Source of the DNA: Cyanobium sp. NAT70
Lineage (GTDB): Bacteria; Cyanobacteriota; Cyanobacteriia; PCC-6307; Cyanobiaceae
Assembly: GCA_002701375.1 (NCBI GenBank)
Contig: NZVB01000064.1
Location: 30,781-94,780 of the forward strand
Reading direction: 5' to 3'
Length of the DNA: 64,000 bases
Every line of letters starts with the position of its first letter. The stretch's first letter is position 1. Positions 18,914-28,231 of the stretch are shown here, piece after piece. The notes beneath the pieces are model-generated. The model did no database searches, was not told the DNA's origin, and saw only the letters and a program-made list of their open reading frames with translations. Made by a program: the position numbers and the translations under genes.

Positions 18914-19305
18914 CGCTGAACGATCCTTCACTTGCTTTTAGGGCCACAGCCCAACCTGAGGTTCAGCCAAACGGCAATGAACCCTTGTTGGGTGGTGCTC
19001 TTCGAGAAAAAGCGGTTTGGGTTGATGAATCGGTATGCATCGGTTGCCGATATTGTGCTCATGTCGCTACGAATACTTTTGTTGTCGAGGCCAGTTATGG
19101 CCGTTCTCGAGCAGTTCGTCAGGATGGAGACAGCACAGATCGCATTCAAGAAGCGATCGATACTTGCCCAGTGGATTGCATTCATTGGGTTGCATTTGAA
19201 AAGCTTGACGCTCTTCGTGCCGAACTCGACACGCAGATCATGCAGCCCCTCGGCTTCCCGCAACAGAAGCGTCATCGGCGTTTGAATCCACATCGAAACT
19301 CATGA
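18901..19305 (+). CDS. 4Fe-4S ferredoxin
   Basis: CIGCRYC...CPVDC cluster-binding cysteines; TTG start overlapping ycf35 end. Confidence 0.85.
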   Translation: MGRLTLNDPSLAFRATAQPEVQPNGNEPLLGGALREKAVWVDESVCIGCRYCAHVATNTFVVEASYGRSRAVRQDGDSTDRIQEAIDTCPVDCIHWVAFEKLDALRAELDTQIMQPLGFPQQKRHRRLNPHRNS

Positions 19306-20507
19306 TCGGGGCTCTGCCCACCCGTCGCTTTGGTCGTACAAATCTCAAGATGCCAGTGTTATCCCTAGGAGGGATGCGCTTTCAACAAAGTTGGTCTGAT
19401 TTGCCAGCGAAGGAGATTCAATCAGATCAACAAGACAAGCTTGAGGCAACGTTGAAACACGCTTTGCGTCGAGGCATGCATCATGTTGAAACCGCACGCC
19501 ACTACGGCACATCTGAACGACAGCTCGGTTGGGCTTTACCGAAAGCTCCTGATCCAAACAGAATCTTGCAAAGCAAGGTGCCACCTAGGGAAGATCCAGC
19601 CGAATTTGAAGCGGAGCTCCAGCTGAGCTTTCAGCGTCTTGGCTGCGAACGGTTGGATCTTGTGGCAATTCATGGTCTCAATCTGCCGGAGCACCTTGAC
19701 CAAACCATGCGTCCAGGGGGCTGTCTGGAGGTTGTTCGGCGCTGGCAAAGCGATGGCCGCATTGGGCATGTCGGTTTTTCGACCCATGGCCCGGTTGATC
19801 TGATCACAGAAACGATCGAGACGGGGGCCTTCGATTACGTCAACCTTCACTGGTATTACATCCGTCAAGACAACAATCCAGCCATCGACGCAGCCCGTCG
19901 TCAAGACATGGGAGTGTTCATCATCAGTCCTACTGATAAAGGAGGGCACTTGCACAGTCCGTCTGCACGATTGATTGATCTTTGTGCTCCTTTGCATCCA
20001 ATCGTTTTCAATGATTTGTTTTGTCTTCACGACTCTCGAATTCATACCATCAGCGTTGGTGCTTCTCAAGCATCTGATTTGGATTTACATCTTAAAGCGG
20101 TAGAATTGCTCCCTAAGGCATCCAAGCTTTTGCCTCCGATTCAGGCCCGTTTATATGGTGCTGCTCAAGCTTCTTTGGGATCTGAATGGTTGGCAACCTG
20201 GAGAGAAGGTCTGCCCGATTGGCATGCAACCCCTGGAGGGATCAACTTGCCTGTATTGCTTTGGCTATACAACTTGTTAGAGGCTTGGGATTTAGAACGT
20301 TATGCCCGCGCACGCTATCAACTTTTAGGACAAGGTAGTCACTGGTTCCCTGGAGCTAATGCTGATCTTTTCGACGTCAGTGTTTCGGAATTCGAACTCT
20401 CTGCTGCTTTGGTCAACAGTCCTTGGCAGACGCGTATTCCAGGAATCCTTCGTTGTTTAAGTGAGCGTCTTGGGGGACAAGCGCAGACGAGACTGACGAG
20501 TGTTTAG
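19302..20507 (+). CDS. Aldo/keto reductase family protein
   Basis: TRRFGRTNLKMPVLSLGGMRF, HVETARHYGTSERQLGWAL, IGHVGFSTHG; ATGA overlap with ferredoxin. Confidence 0.88.
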   Translation: MIGALPTRRFGRTNLKMPVLSLGGMRFQQSWSDLPAKEIQSDQQDKLEATLKHALRRGMHHVETARHYGTSERQLGWALPKAPDPNRILQSKVPPREDPAEFEAELQLSFQRLGCERLDLVAIHGLNLPEHLDQTMRPGGCLEVVRRWQSDGRIGHVGFSTHGPVDLITETIETGAFDYVNLHWYYIRQDNNPAIDAARRQDMGVFIISPTDKGGHLHSPSARLIDLCAPLHPIVFNDLFCLHDSRIHTISVGASQASDLDLHLKAVELLPKASKLLPPIQARLYGAAQASLGSEWLATWREGLPDWHATPGGINLPVLLWLYNLLEAWDLERYARARYQLLGQGSHWFPGANADLFDVSVSEFELSAALVNSPWQTRIPGILRCLSERLGGQAQTRLTSV

Positions 20508-20510
20508 TCG

Positions 20511-21254
20511 TTAAGTCTCAAAGATGTCGAGAGGAAATTTTGATGGAACTCCAATGGGCCTTGGATATTTTTTAGGGCAGGTTGAGAGAGAACTGATGCG
20601 CAGAATGTGGCGAATGCCCCGCTCCCCGGGAAGCTGACATTGCTGCACGTTCCGAATACAGCCCTTGAGTGGTTCTAAGGCACGTTCAAGCCCGTGGGTA
20701 TCCGTGTCACTCCATTGCCCTCGATACAGGAGCGCTTCACCATCGGGGCGAATCAGGGGAACGAGGTATTCCGCAACGACCGGCGCCGATGCCACGGCCC
20801 TGGCGACCGCTAGATCGAAGTGACCGCGGAAAGCTGGATCCCGTCCGGTTGCTTCGATGCGTTCGGTGCGGATCCGAACGCGTGGGGACAGACCTAGGGC
20901 CATGGCCATGGCAGCCACGGCTGCGGTTTTGCGACCAACCGAATCCAACAGAGTTAGTTGTGCCCCTGGCAGAGCGATGGCGATAGCAAGGCCTGGGAAG
21001 CCTCCACCAGTGCCAACGTCAATACATCGTCTTGGTTGGTCTGCGTGTTGCAATTCCTCCTGCAGAGGCCAGAGGCTGTCGAAGATTTGATTGATCCAGT
21101 AGTCCTCCCCCTCGACTAAACGGGTCAAGTTCACTCTCGTGTTCCAGTCTCGAAGCAGGGCTTGCAGCCTCGTCAGTTGTTCTTTTTGAGTTGCTGATGG
21201 CTGCCAGTTGAGCGCTTGCCAAAGATCGTCTCTGCGACCGATGGAATCAGACAT
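20511..21254 (-). CDS. rsmG: 16S rRNA (guanine-N7)-methyltransferase RsmG
   Basis: [35 protein letters not shown] typical of GidB/RsmG. Confidence 0.94.
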   Translation of the reverse strand: MSDSIGRRDDLWQALNWQPSATQKEQLTRLQALLRDWNTRVNLTRLVEGEDYWINQIFDSLWPLQEELQHADQPRRCIDVGTGGGFPGLAIAIALPGAQLTLLDSVGRKTAAVAAMAMALGLSPRVRIRTERIEATGRDPAFRGHFDLAVARAVASAPVVAEYLVPLIRPDGEALLYRGQWSDTDTHGLERALEPLKGCIRNVQQCQLPGERGIRHILRISSLSTCPKKYPRPIGVPSKFPLDIFET

Positions 21255-21280
21255 CGGTCACCGAGACAACTCTCCCTAGG

Positions 21281-21862
21281 ATGAAGGAACGGATGTCTCA
21301 ACCGTTGCAGATTTCACTCAGCCATTACGAACGGCTGGGCGTGTCGAGTTCAGCTGATGCAGAGACGCTGCGACAAGCCTTCCGCCGCCGCAGCAAAGAT
21401 TTGCATCCCGACACCACGATGTTGCCAGCTGAGGAGGCAGCGATTCAGTTTCAACTGCTTCGCGAGTCTTATGAGTTGCTGGCTGATCCTGAGCGCCGAC
21501 GCGTTTATGACGAGCAGAGGACCTCTGCGTCTGCAAGGCCCTCTCAGCCGACTCAACGGAATGATCGAGATGGTTGGCATGGCATTGGACAACGTCGACC
21601 ACTCTCTGGTGGCGAATGGTTTTCCTTGCTGCTTTTGTTGTTGGCTTTGCTGATTAGCCTGGTGTTTGGTTTGGGTGTTGCCTTCATCCAAGGCCGTGAA
21701 TGGCAGGTTTCCCCTGGTTGGCTGGATCTTGAGCAGACTCAGAGCGCACCTTCAGTCCCTCGTCGAGATGACAGCTCTGCCATCGGATCAGACCCCTTTA
21801 AATCAGCATTCTTTGCGCGCGTTGGAGCATTGGCTCCAGCAGATGGGGGCTCAACCCTTTGA
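21281..21862 (+). CDS. J-domain (DnaJ-like) membrane protein
   Basis: HYERLGVSSSADAETLRQAFRRRSKDLHPDT J-domain (HPD) followed by TM segment LLLLLLALLISLVFGLGVAF. Confidence 0.87.
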   Translation: MKERMSQPLQISLSHYERLGVSSSADAETLRQAFRRRSKDLHPDTTMLPAEEAAIQFQLLRESYELLADPERRRVYDEQRTSASARPSQPTQRNDRDGWHGIGQRRPLSGGEWFSLLLLLLALLISLVFGLGVAFIQGREWQVSPGWLDLEQTQSAPSVPRRDDSSAIGSDPFKSAFFARVGALAPADGGSTL

Positions 21863-22037
21863 GGGTGAACCGTGTCGATGGACTTTGGTGGAAAAGGATT
21901 GGACTGCGCATTTGGAGCTTGATCGGGAGGATCTTCGGGTGACATGGCACCAGACCGGTCGACCGGATCGTCATTGCAGCCTTCCCTATGGATTGCCGCG
22001 GGCTGATGTCGATGCGGCGATCCAAGCGGGGCCTTGA
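21768..22037 (+). CDS. DUF3143-like protein
   Basis: MTALPSDQTPLNQHSLRALEHWLQQMGAQPFEG... resembles DUF3143; ATG at 21768 lies inside the J-domain ORF in another frame. Confidence 0.75.
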   Translation: MTALPSDQTPLNQHSLRALEHWLQQMGAQPFEGEPCRWTLVEKDWTAHLELDREDLRVTWHQTGRPDRHCSLPYGLPRADVDAAIQAGP

Positions 22038-23324
22038 TCAAAGTTGATCGAGGGCGTGGCGAATGGTGGAGTAGCAGTGGCGCAGCTGCAGATCGGAAAT
22101 GCAAAGTGGGGGGAGCAGATACACCACCTGGCCCAGCGGACGCAAAAAGACGCCCTGCTCCATGGCGATCCGTTTGATGATCGGACCAATGGGATTGAGA
22201 TATCCAGTTGCACCCTCGACGGCAACATCGAAAGCAGCCACGCTGCCAAGCAGCCGTGGCCTTTGTACGCGAGGGTGAGACGCCAGATCTTCCAAATAAG
22301 GGCGGTGGCGATCCTCGAAGCAAAGAAAATGTTCCGGCTCTGCTTCCAATAAGTCGAAGCTTGCATTTGCCGCCGCACAGCCCAATGGGTTAGCGGTGAA
22401 GCTGTGGCCATGCCAGAAGGTCAGGTTTGGTTCAGCTCCAAGAAACCCAGCAAAGATTTTTTCGCTGGCCATCGTGACCCCCATGGGGAGGCAACCGCCT
22501 GTGAGCCCTTTGGAGAGGGCCATCAGGTCGGGTGTGATCCCGGCTCGATGGCTTGCAAACCAATCACCGCAGCGTCCGAATCCAGTCAGAACTTCATCCG
22601 CAATGAACAGGGCCTTCGATTGTCTAACCCGTTGTTCGACTTGCTTCAGGAATTCAGGACGCACCATGGTCATGCCTCCAGCGCCTTGAAGAAGAGGCTC
22701 CAGGATCACGGCCGCTGTTGGGCACTCCAGGCAGGATTCGAGCACGCGAAGTGCGTCCTGTTCCTTTGATTCCACGTCGTTGTCGCCCCACCAAGTCGCT
22801 GGCCAAGGCACGCGTGCAACCGGAAAAAGCTTGTCGTCGAAGGGGGCGCTGAACAGGTTGCGTTCCCCGACCGCCATGGCACCAAAGGTGTCACCGTGAT
22901 AGGCGCCGTCGAACGCAATGATTTGATGTCTGGGTTCGTTGTTGTTGTGCCACCACTGGCAAGCGATTTTGAGAGCCACTTCAACGGCCGTGGACCCGTT
23001 ATCTGAAAAAAACAGTCGCTCTAAACCCGTTTTTGTACTCAGGCGCTCCGCCAAACGCTCCGCTGGTGTGTGGCTGAAATCGGCGAAGATCACCTGCTCC
23101 AGTGATCGGGCCTGCTCTGCAATCGCTTCAGCCAGAACCGGATGTGCATGACCGTGCAGGGTCACCCACCAGCTGCTGATCGCATCAATTAAGGGCTCAC
23201 CTGATTCTCGCAGCAGTAAAGCCCCATCACCAGCCACAACCCGTTGTGGAGAGTCAGCGATCGCCAGCTGCGTGAATGGCGGCCAAAGATTTGGATGGTG
23301 TTTGAGCCGGACCTTGGGGGCCAT
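22038..23324 (-). CDS. bioA: Adenosylmethionine-8-amino-7-oxononanoate aminotransferase
   Basis: SWWVTLHGHAHPVL, FFSDNGSTAVEVALK, FDGAYHGDTFGAM, IADEVLTGFGR motifs; start uncertain (ORF open to 23387). Confidence 0.95.
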   Translation of the reverse strand: MAPKVRLKHHPNLWPPFTQLAIADSPQRVVAGDGALLLRESGEPLIDAISSWWVTLHGHAHPVLAEAIAEQARSLEQVIFADFSHTPAERLAERLSTKTGLERLFFSDNGSTAVEVALKIACQWWHNNNEPRHQIIAFDGAYHGDTFGAMAVGERNLFSAPFDDKLFPVARVPWPATWWGDNDVESKEQDALRVLESCLECPTAAVILEPLLQGAGGMTMVRPEFLKQVEQRVRQSKALFIADEVLTGFGRCGDWFASHRAGITPDLMALSKGLTGGCLPMGVTMASEKIFAGFLGAEPNLTFWHGHSFTANPLGCAAANASFDLLEAEPEHFLCFEDRHRPYLEDLASHPRVQRPRLLGSVAAFDVAVEGATGYLNPIGPIIKRIAMEQGVFLRPLGQVVYLLPPLCISDLQLRHCYSTIRHALDQL

Positions 23325-23377
23325 GGCCTTGCGCCGTTGTTTTGTCATATTGGAGGGTGAAGGAGCGGGATCCATCA

Positions 23378-23653
23378 ATGGCTCCAATGCGACCCAGGCG
23401 AATTTCCAAGCGTTTTGTCACGACTCCTCAGCAAGTGGGGCAAGCGGCTTCATCTGAATCTCTGAAAAGAGAGGTGTTTGCTGAAGGTTGCTGGCCTTCT
23501 ATTCGTGGTTTGCTCGAGGCAAGGGGTTGGTCTCCATCTCACGTGGAGCAAATTCATGAACAGCTTCGTCAAGGATGGCCGCTAACGATGGCGGTCAGAC
23601 ATGTAGCCCTACGTATGGGGACATGTCCTCTGCGCTCGCGATTCTTGGGATGA
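23378..23653 (+). CDS. Hypothetical small basic protein
   Basis: ORF MAPMRPRRISKRFVTTPQQ...CPLRSRFLG between bioA and bioD; no family recognised. Confidence 0.5.
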   Translation: MAPMRPRRISKRFVTTPQQVGQAASSESLKREVFAEGCWPSIRGLLEARGWSPSHVEQIHEQLRQGWPLTMAVRHVALRMGTCPLRSRFLG

Positions 23654-23661
23654 TCTGGGAA

Positions 23662-23817
23662 TCAGCGGCAGACTTCGCTTGATTTCTCCGCTTCTGTGGC
23701 GATTGGTCCGCAGTTGAACCAGCGCACAAGTTGAACTTCCACGTCTGTAAAGACCACCAGAACGCCTGCACAGAGCAAGATCACCAGTGCGCTTACCAAT
23801 GACTGACGACGGTTCAT
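23662..23817 (-). CDS. Small membrane protein (51 aa), last cistron of the biotin operon, unknown function
   Basis: Not in ORF track; MNRRQSLVSALVILLCAGVLVVFTDVEVQLVRWFNCGPIATEAEKSSEVCR*; ATGA overlap with the bioD stop. Confidence 0.65.
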   Translation of the reverse strand: MNRRQSLVSALVILLCAGVLVVFTDVEVQLVRWFNCGPIATEAEKSSEVCR

Positions 23818-24473
23818 CGCAAACCCTTATCCAGCAGCTGCCGGAATTTAGTGCCCAGGTCGTGGAGCTGCCACTGATTGGCCAAGGCTGGAGCTGTTAG
23901 TGGGTCTAGTCGGGGCAGCTGCGCCAGAACCGGGATCTCTCCAAATTGTTCCAGTGTTCTGGGATTATCGGCATGCAACGGGCCGTTCAAAACCAACCCG
24001 AGTGTTCGTAGTCCTCTTTTGTTGAGAGCCTCGAGACTGAGCAGGGTGTGGTTGAGCGTTCCAAGACCACTGCGGGCAACTAGCACGATCGGAAGTTGCC
24101 AGCGCAACAGCTGATCGATTTGCAACAGGTTTCGATTGAGCGGCACCATCAATCCACCGGCGGTTTCCACCACGAGCGGCCCCGAGTGATTCGGAATCAC
24201 TAGGTCCTCGGAGTGCAAGGTGGTGTGGTCCAGTTCAGCGGCCCAGTGGGGAGAAACAGGTGTTTGGAAGGCATGGGCCTCAGGAAGACAGCGAGCCGGG
24301 GGCAGCTGCAGCAGCCGTTGAACCCATCCGCTGTCCCCACCATGGTCGAGCCCGCTTTGGACTGGCTTCCAGTAGGTGGCTTGCAGCCCTTGCACCAGCA
24401 GGGCGCTCACAACAGTTTTGCCGACATCGGTGTCGGTACCGCACACCACAAGGCGATATGGGTGATGTGTCAT
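23814..24473 (-). CDS. bioD: Dethiobiotin synthetase
   Basis: MTHHPYRLVVCGTDTDVGKTVVSALL (P-loop), YWKPVQSG, VVETAGGLMVPL; ATGA overlap with bioC. Confidence 0.95.
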   Translation of the reverse strand: MTHHPYRLVVCGTDTDVGKTVVSALLVQGLQATYWKPVQSGLDHGGDSGWVQRLLQLPPARCLPEAHAFQTPVSPHWAAELDHTTLHSEDLVIPNHSGPLVVETAGGLMVPLNRNLLQIDQLLRWQLPIVLVARSGLGTLNHTLLSLEALNKRGLRTLGLVLNGPLHADNPRTLEQFGEIPVLAQLPRLDPLTAPALANQWQLHDLGTKFRQLLDKGLR

Positions 24474-25225
24474 CGCTGAAGCAGCAGCAGGAGAATGTTC
24501 CAGGTCAGAGCCATCTGGTGGCATGGTCCTTCACGCGGCCAGCATCGGAATAGTTTCCGTAAAGACGAGATGGATTGCTTGGGGGTCGGTGTTGTGCCGG
24601 CGCCAACTTGCATCATTGGTTTCAGTAGCTGCAAGGCGTGCTTTGAGCGTTGGGTGAACCGAAGCACAGAGCAGCGTCGAATCGCCGTTGGGGGAATTGG
24701 GCGGAGAAGATCAGATGGGCTGGGGAGAGGTAGCGCACTGCAAGGCAATTGGGCGTCTGAGGCCGCGGCGTTCCATTGCCGGAAGCTTCCTTGAACAGGA
24801 ACGATCAGTGCCAACCAACCCTTAGGTGCCAAAGCGCCGTACCACTGGTTCAACCGTTGCGCTGGTGAAGGCAGCCAGTGCAAGGCGAAGCTCGAGGCCA
24901 GCAGGTTGGGGGGCGTTGGCCAGTACGGCAGACCGTGACTCAGATCGATGCAGGCGGTGTCAGTTCCTCGTTGGTGTCGCCTCAGCATGGAAGCGCTGCC
25001 ATCGACTCTCAGCACGCGCTGACCTGGATGGTTGGCTTCAAGGGCATCGGCGAGTAGTCCGGTCCCACTGCCCAAATCCACCCAGAATCCGGGGGCGATC
25101 TTCAGCCTGGAGCAGTGGCCTGCCAAACGATGTGCCACCGCACGTTGCAGCATCGCGATGTCGTTGTAATTGGCTGCGGCTTCACTGAAGCCATGCAGCA
25201 CATCGCCTGTCCAGCGGCTGCTCAT
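24470..25225 (-). CDS. bioC: SAM-dependent methyltransferase, BioC-like (malonyl-ACP O-methyltransferase)
   Basis: VDLGSGTGLLADALEANHP motif, biotin operon context; start MSSRWTGDV at 25225 by ATGA overlap with upstream gene. Confidence 0.82.
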   Translation of the reverse strand: MSSRWTGDVLHGFSEAAANYNDIAMLQRAVAHRLAGHCSRLKIAPGFWVDLGSGTGLLADALEANHPGQRVLRVDGSASMLRRHQRGTDTACIDLSHGLPYWPTPPNLLASSFALHWLPSPAQRLNQWYGALAPKGWLALIVPVQGSFRQWNAAASDAQLPCSALPLPSPSDLLRPIPPTAIRRCSVLRFTQRSKHALQLLKPMMQVGAGTTPTPKQSISSLRKLFRCWPREGPCHQMALTWNILLLLLQR

Positions 25226-25923
25226 GAGGCTTGGTTCAGCCAAATCAACACATCGTCCACAACAGAAGGCGTCAGCAGAACGTGACCGCAGTTCGGAACA
25301 GCCTTCACGGTGGCAGGTGTCGCCAGATGACAGCTCAAATCCTGCAGGAGATATTGCTGTGTTTCCGATGAAACAATCGCGTCTTGATCCGCTTGGATGA
25401 CCAGAACTTTGGCGTGATGCGGGCATCCATCTGGCAACCCGTCGCAGCTCGCAAGGCGATCTAAATCGTCTCGCAGACGTTGACGTCCCAGCGGAGTTAA
25501 TCCTTTGAGCAGAGGGTTCGGAGGCAGCGCTGAGCAGGGCAGTGGAGCTGCGGAGCGTTCCCAGAACTGTTGCAGCATGGCCCTGTCTTGGTTGGTCTGA
25601 AGGGCGTCCGCCATGCCTTGTAGACCGACACGTACGGCCCGGCCTCTCCGGCCGATGGGCGTAAAGCGGCTAAAGCTGTTCAGCAGAACAAGGTCTGTAG
25701 CCATGTTCAAGACGTCGGCTTTGATCAGGTGGAAGCCAAGGGAGTGGCAGATGACCACACGACGCAGGCTGGATTCCAACCAAACGGGCTGATGAGGCGT
25801 TCGATTGCCATAGCCCCGTTCCAAGCTGCTCCAGGTCCACCCCTCTGGTTCAAATCGCCTCTGCCAGACCTGCCATTGGCTGGCGTCGCCAGCCCAACCA
25901 TGCATGGCGTTGATCTGCTTCAT
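25222..25923 (-). CDS. bioK: Alpha/beta hydrolase, probable pimeloyl-ACP methyl ester esterase (BioK type)
   Basis: MHGWAGDASQWQVW, CHSLGFH nucleophile elbow; between bioF and bioC. BioK is the picocyanobacterial esterase of this step. Confidence 0.78.
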   Translation of the reverse strand: MKQINAMHGWAGDASQWQVWQRRFEPEGWTWSSLERGYGNRTPHQPVWLESSLRRVVICHSLGFHLIKADVLNMATDLVLLNSFSRFTPIGRRGRAVRVGLQGMADALQTNQDRAMLQQFWERSAAPLPCSALPPNPLLKGLTPLGRQRLRDDLDRLASCDGLPDGCPHHAKVLVIQADQDAIVSSETQQYLLQDLSCHLATPATVKAVPNCGHVLLTPSVVDDVLIWLNQAS

Positions 25924-27050
25924 GCAGTGGAGATGGCGTCGAGCAGACGTTCCAATGTGTCATTGGGAAGATCACGACGCAAAACAACTCGAAGTCTTGC
26001 GGTTCCTTCTGGAACGGTTGGTGGTCGGATCGCCACACAGAGCAGTCCGGCCTGTTCAAGTTGGCGTTGAAGGGCCAGGGCGCTGTCGTCAGGTCCAACA
26101 ACCAGCGGAAGAATCGGTCCGATTCCTGCTGGGCGTTGCCAGCCCTGCTGGCCCAGCGCGTTGCGCCATTGCTTGCAGCGGGCGATCAGCGTTGTGCCCC
26201 AGTGTGGATGGCGTTCGATCAGTTGAAGAGCAGCGTGAGCACCAGCCACAAGGGGCGGCGCTAAGGCTGTGGTGTAGCGGAAGGCTCCGCTGGTCTGAAG
26301 CAGCAGATCCCCCATGGCAGCATCCCCGGCGAGGAAGGCTCCCCCACTCCCAAAGGCTTTGCCAAATGTTCCGCTGATCAGCTTCACAGGCTGGGTCGAG
26401 GCATGGCAAAGGCCTCGTCCCCCTTCACCGAGCACACCCAGAGCATGCGCTTCGTCGACCAGCAGGTTGGCACCATAGTGTTCACACAGGCGGGCTAGTG
26501 CTGGGACATCTGGACTGCTTCCTTCCATGCTGAACAGGCTTTCGCTGATCACCAGGGGTGGTGTGCTGTGTTTGCTCGTTTTGAGTCGTCTCTCCAGATC
26601 GTTCCAATCGTTGTGTGCGAAGCGCTGAAGCCGAGCCCCGCTCGCTTTCACACCCACGAGCAGGGAGTGATGAATTAATCGATCAGCAAAGACCGTGCCA
26701 TGGCGGTCTGTTAAGGCGATGACAGCGGCAAGATTGGCTTGAAAACCGCTTGGGAAAAGGAGGACGCGTTCTCGACCGAGAAAATGGGCTAAAGCTTGCT
26801 CGAGCTGGTCATGCAAAGGACGGCTACCCGTCACCAGCCTCGATCCACCAGCACCGACGCCATTGCAGCGTAAAGCTTCTGATGCTGCATGAATTAAGGC
26901 TGGATGACGGCTAAGACCCAGGTAGTCATTGCTGGCAAGATCCAGCAGGGGATTGGTTGCATGTGTCCCCTGCGGTTCCAGTTGCCAGGGCGTCGCACCA
27001 GGACGCCAGGTGCGCAAAATGCGACGACGTGCTGGTTGGATGTCACTCAT
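25920..27050 (-). CDS. bioF: 8-amino-7-oxononanoate synthase
   Basis: LASNDYLGLSRHPALI, GAGGSRLVTGSRPLHDQLE, LVDEAHALGVLGEGGRGL, GTFGKAFGSGGAF. Confidence 0.94.
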   Translation of the reverse strand: MSDIQPARRRILRTWRPGATPWQLEPQGTHATNPLLDLASNDYLGLSRHPALIHAASEALRCNGVGAGGSRLVTGSRPLHDQLEQALAHFLGRERVLLFPSGFQANLAAVIALTDRHGTVFADRLIHHSLLVGVKASGARLQRFAHNDWNDLERRLKTSKHSTPPLVISESLFSMEGSSPDVPALARLCEHYGANLLVDEAHALGVLGEGGRGLCHASTQPVKLISGTFGKAFGSGGAFLAGDAAMGDLLLQTSGAFRYTTALAPPLVAGAHAALQLIERHPHWGTTLIARCKQWRNALGQQGWQRPAGIGPILPLVVGPDDSALALQRQLEQAGLLCVAIRPPTVPEGTARLRVVLRRDLPNDTLERLLDAISTA

Positions 27051-27849
27051 TCGATCAGTCTGCGTTCCCTCCGCGTTGTCTTCCGTGTTCTCTCAGGGGT
27101 GAGCGTGATATTCCTTCAGCCGTTTGTTCTGCCGGCTACAAGAGTGTTTTGGTCTGAGGCAGACTCAGCACAGGCTTTGTCAGTGTGATTGGCCATGGTT
27201 TGAAAAAACACGAGCGTGGTGAAGTGTCGTGGTTAGATGTTGGATTGATGTTGATTGAATGGCTAGGGAGTTGAAGATTTCCTGCCACCCTGCCTCGTTG
27301 AAACGAAATCAATAATTCTGATGGTAAATGTTGTTAGGCGTCTAAATCTATTCGTCTGAATTGACGCTTCTATTGGCTTGCTTGCCGGTGATTGAGGCTT
27401 TTTCTGTATCGCTTTGTCCTTTGTCCGCCAAACTGCGTGCCGTTTGGGTCACGCTTGGCTAGTAGCTGATTGTGTTGGGAATGGGATGAATATGTCTACA
27501 TTCTATTGCTGTCCCATGTGACGTGTGGGTCGAATTTTGTGATTATCAGTTTGAAATCTCGACGTTGTGATGTCACCTTTTGCAGTCAATCAAGCGATGT
27601 GCCGTTGATGAATGTTTTCGTTAACGTTGGTGGTCAAAGAAGAAGAAAAGATCTGCTTCAACAAGATTCCATGCTTGGAACCGCTTGATCGCAACGATAC
27701 TCAGGAGACGTGTTGCTGATTGATTGCATGTCGTATTTACTCAGTGTATCTCTGTCAACACAGTAAAATTAAACCTTGAATAACGTGATTGGCTATCAAT
27801 GTTAATAAGGTTGCGGATTTGTGCAAACAGAGAGGCTTGTTTAGGTTGA

Positions 27850-27899
27850 CGGCGAGATCGAAAATTAATTTTGAGGGTAAGAATATCCAGATCTCGCCG
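27850..27899. repeat. Perfect 10-bp inverted repeat (CGGCGAGATC / GATCTCGCCG) with 30-nt loop containing the palindrome AAAATTAATTTT
   Basis: Read directly: arms 27850-27859 and 27890-27899; lies just 3' of the minus-strand gene ending at 27911. Confidence 0.8.
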
Positions 27900-27910
27900 A
27901 TTAAAGTGAG

Positions 27911-28231
27911 TTAGCTGTTCATTGCAGCGAATAAATCTTTGTGATAGTCAACTACATCTTGGCAGCTAATTACTGGAGTAAACTCGATCACGATTCCGAA
28001 TTGAGCACGCCATGGTGCAAAGTGAGCGAAAAGTTGTTTGTCGCTCTCGGCTCTGCACAGCACAACAACGCGTCCTTCGCCTGGAGCATGGACGCGAAAA
28101 AGAAGTTCAAATCCTTCGAATTTGTCTTCTTTGGCCATGGCACCACTCTCCCAAAGCTCAATAAACTTTGCATATGCGGACTTCTGCAGTTCAATATCTT
28201 CAAATTGACAGTCTGCTAGAAAGAGCTGCAT
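27911..28231 (-). CDS. DUF3303-like protein
   Basis: MQLFLADCQFEDIELQKSAYAKFIELWESGAM...GFELLFRVHAPGEGRVVVLCRAESDKQLFAHFAPWRAQFGI resembles DUF3303. Confidence 0.78.
   Translation of the reverse strand: MQLFLADCQFEDIELQKSAYAKFIELWESGAMAKEDKFEGFELLFRVHAPGEGRVVVLCRAESDKQLFAHFAPWRAQFGIVIEFTPVISCQDVVDYHKDLFAAMNS

Noticed and set aside
27470-27688. 72-aa ORF in the bioF/DUF3303 spacer
   Set aside because: No domain, no adjacent partner, composition matches the noncoding spacer; kept only as part of the spacer finding.
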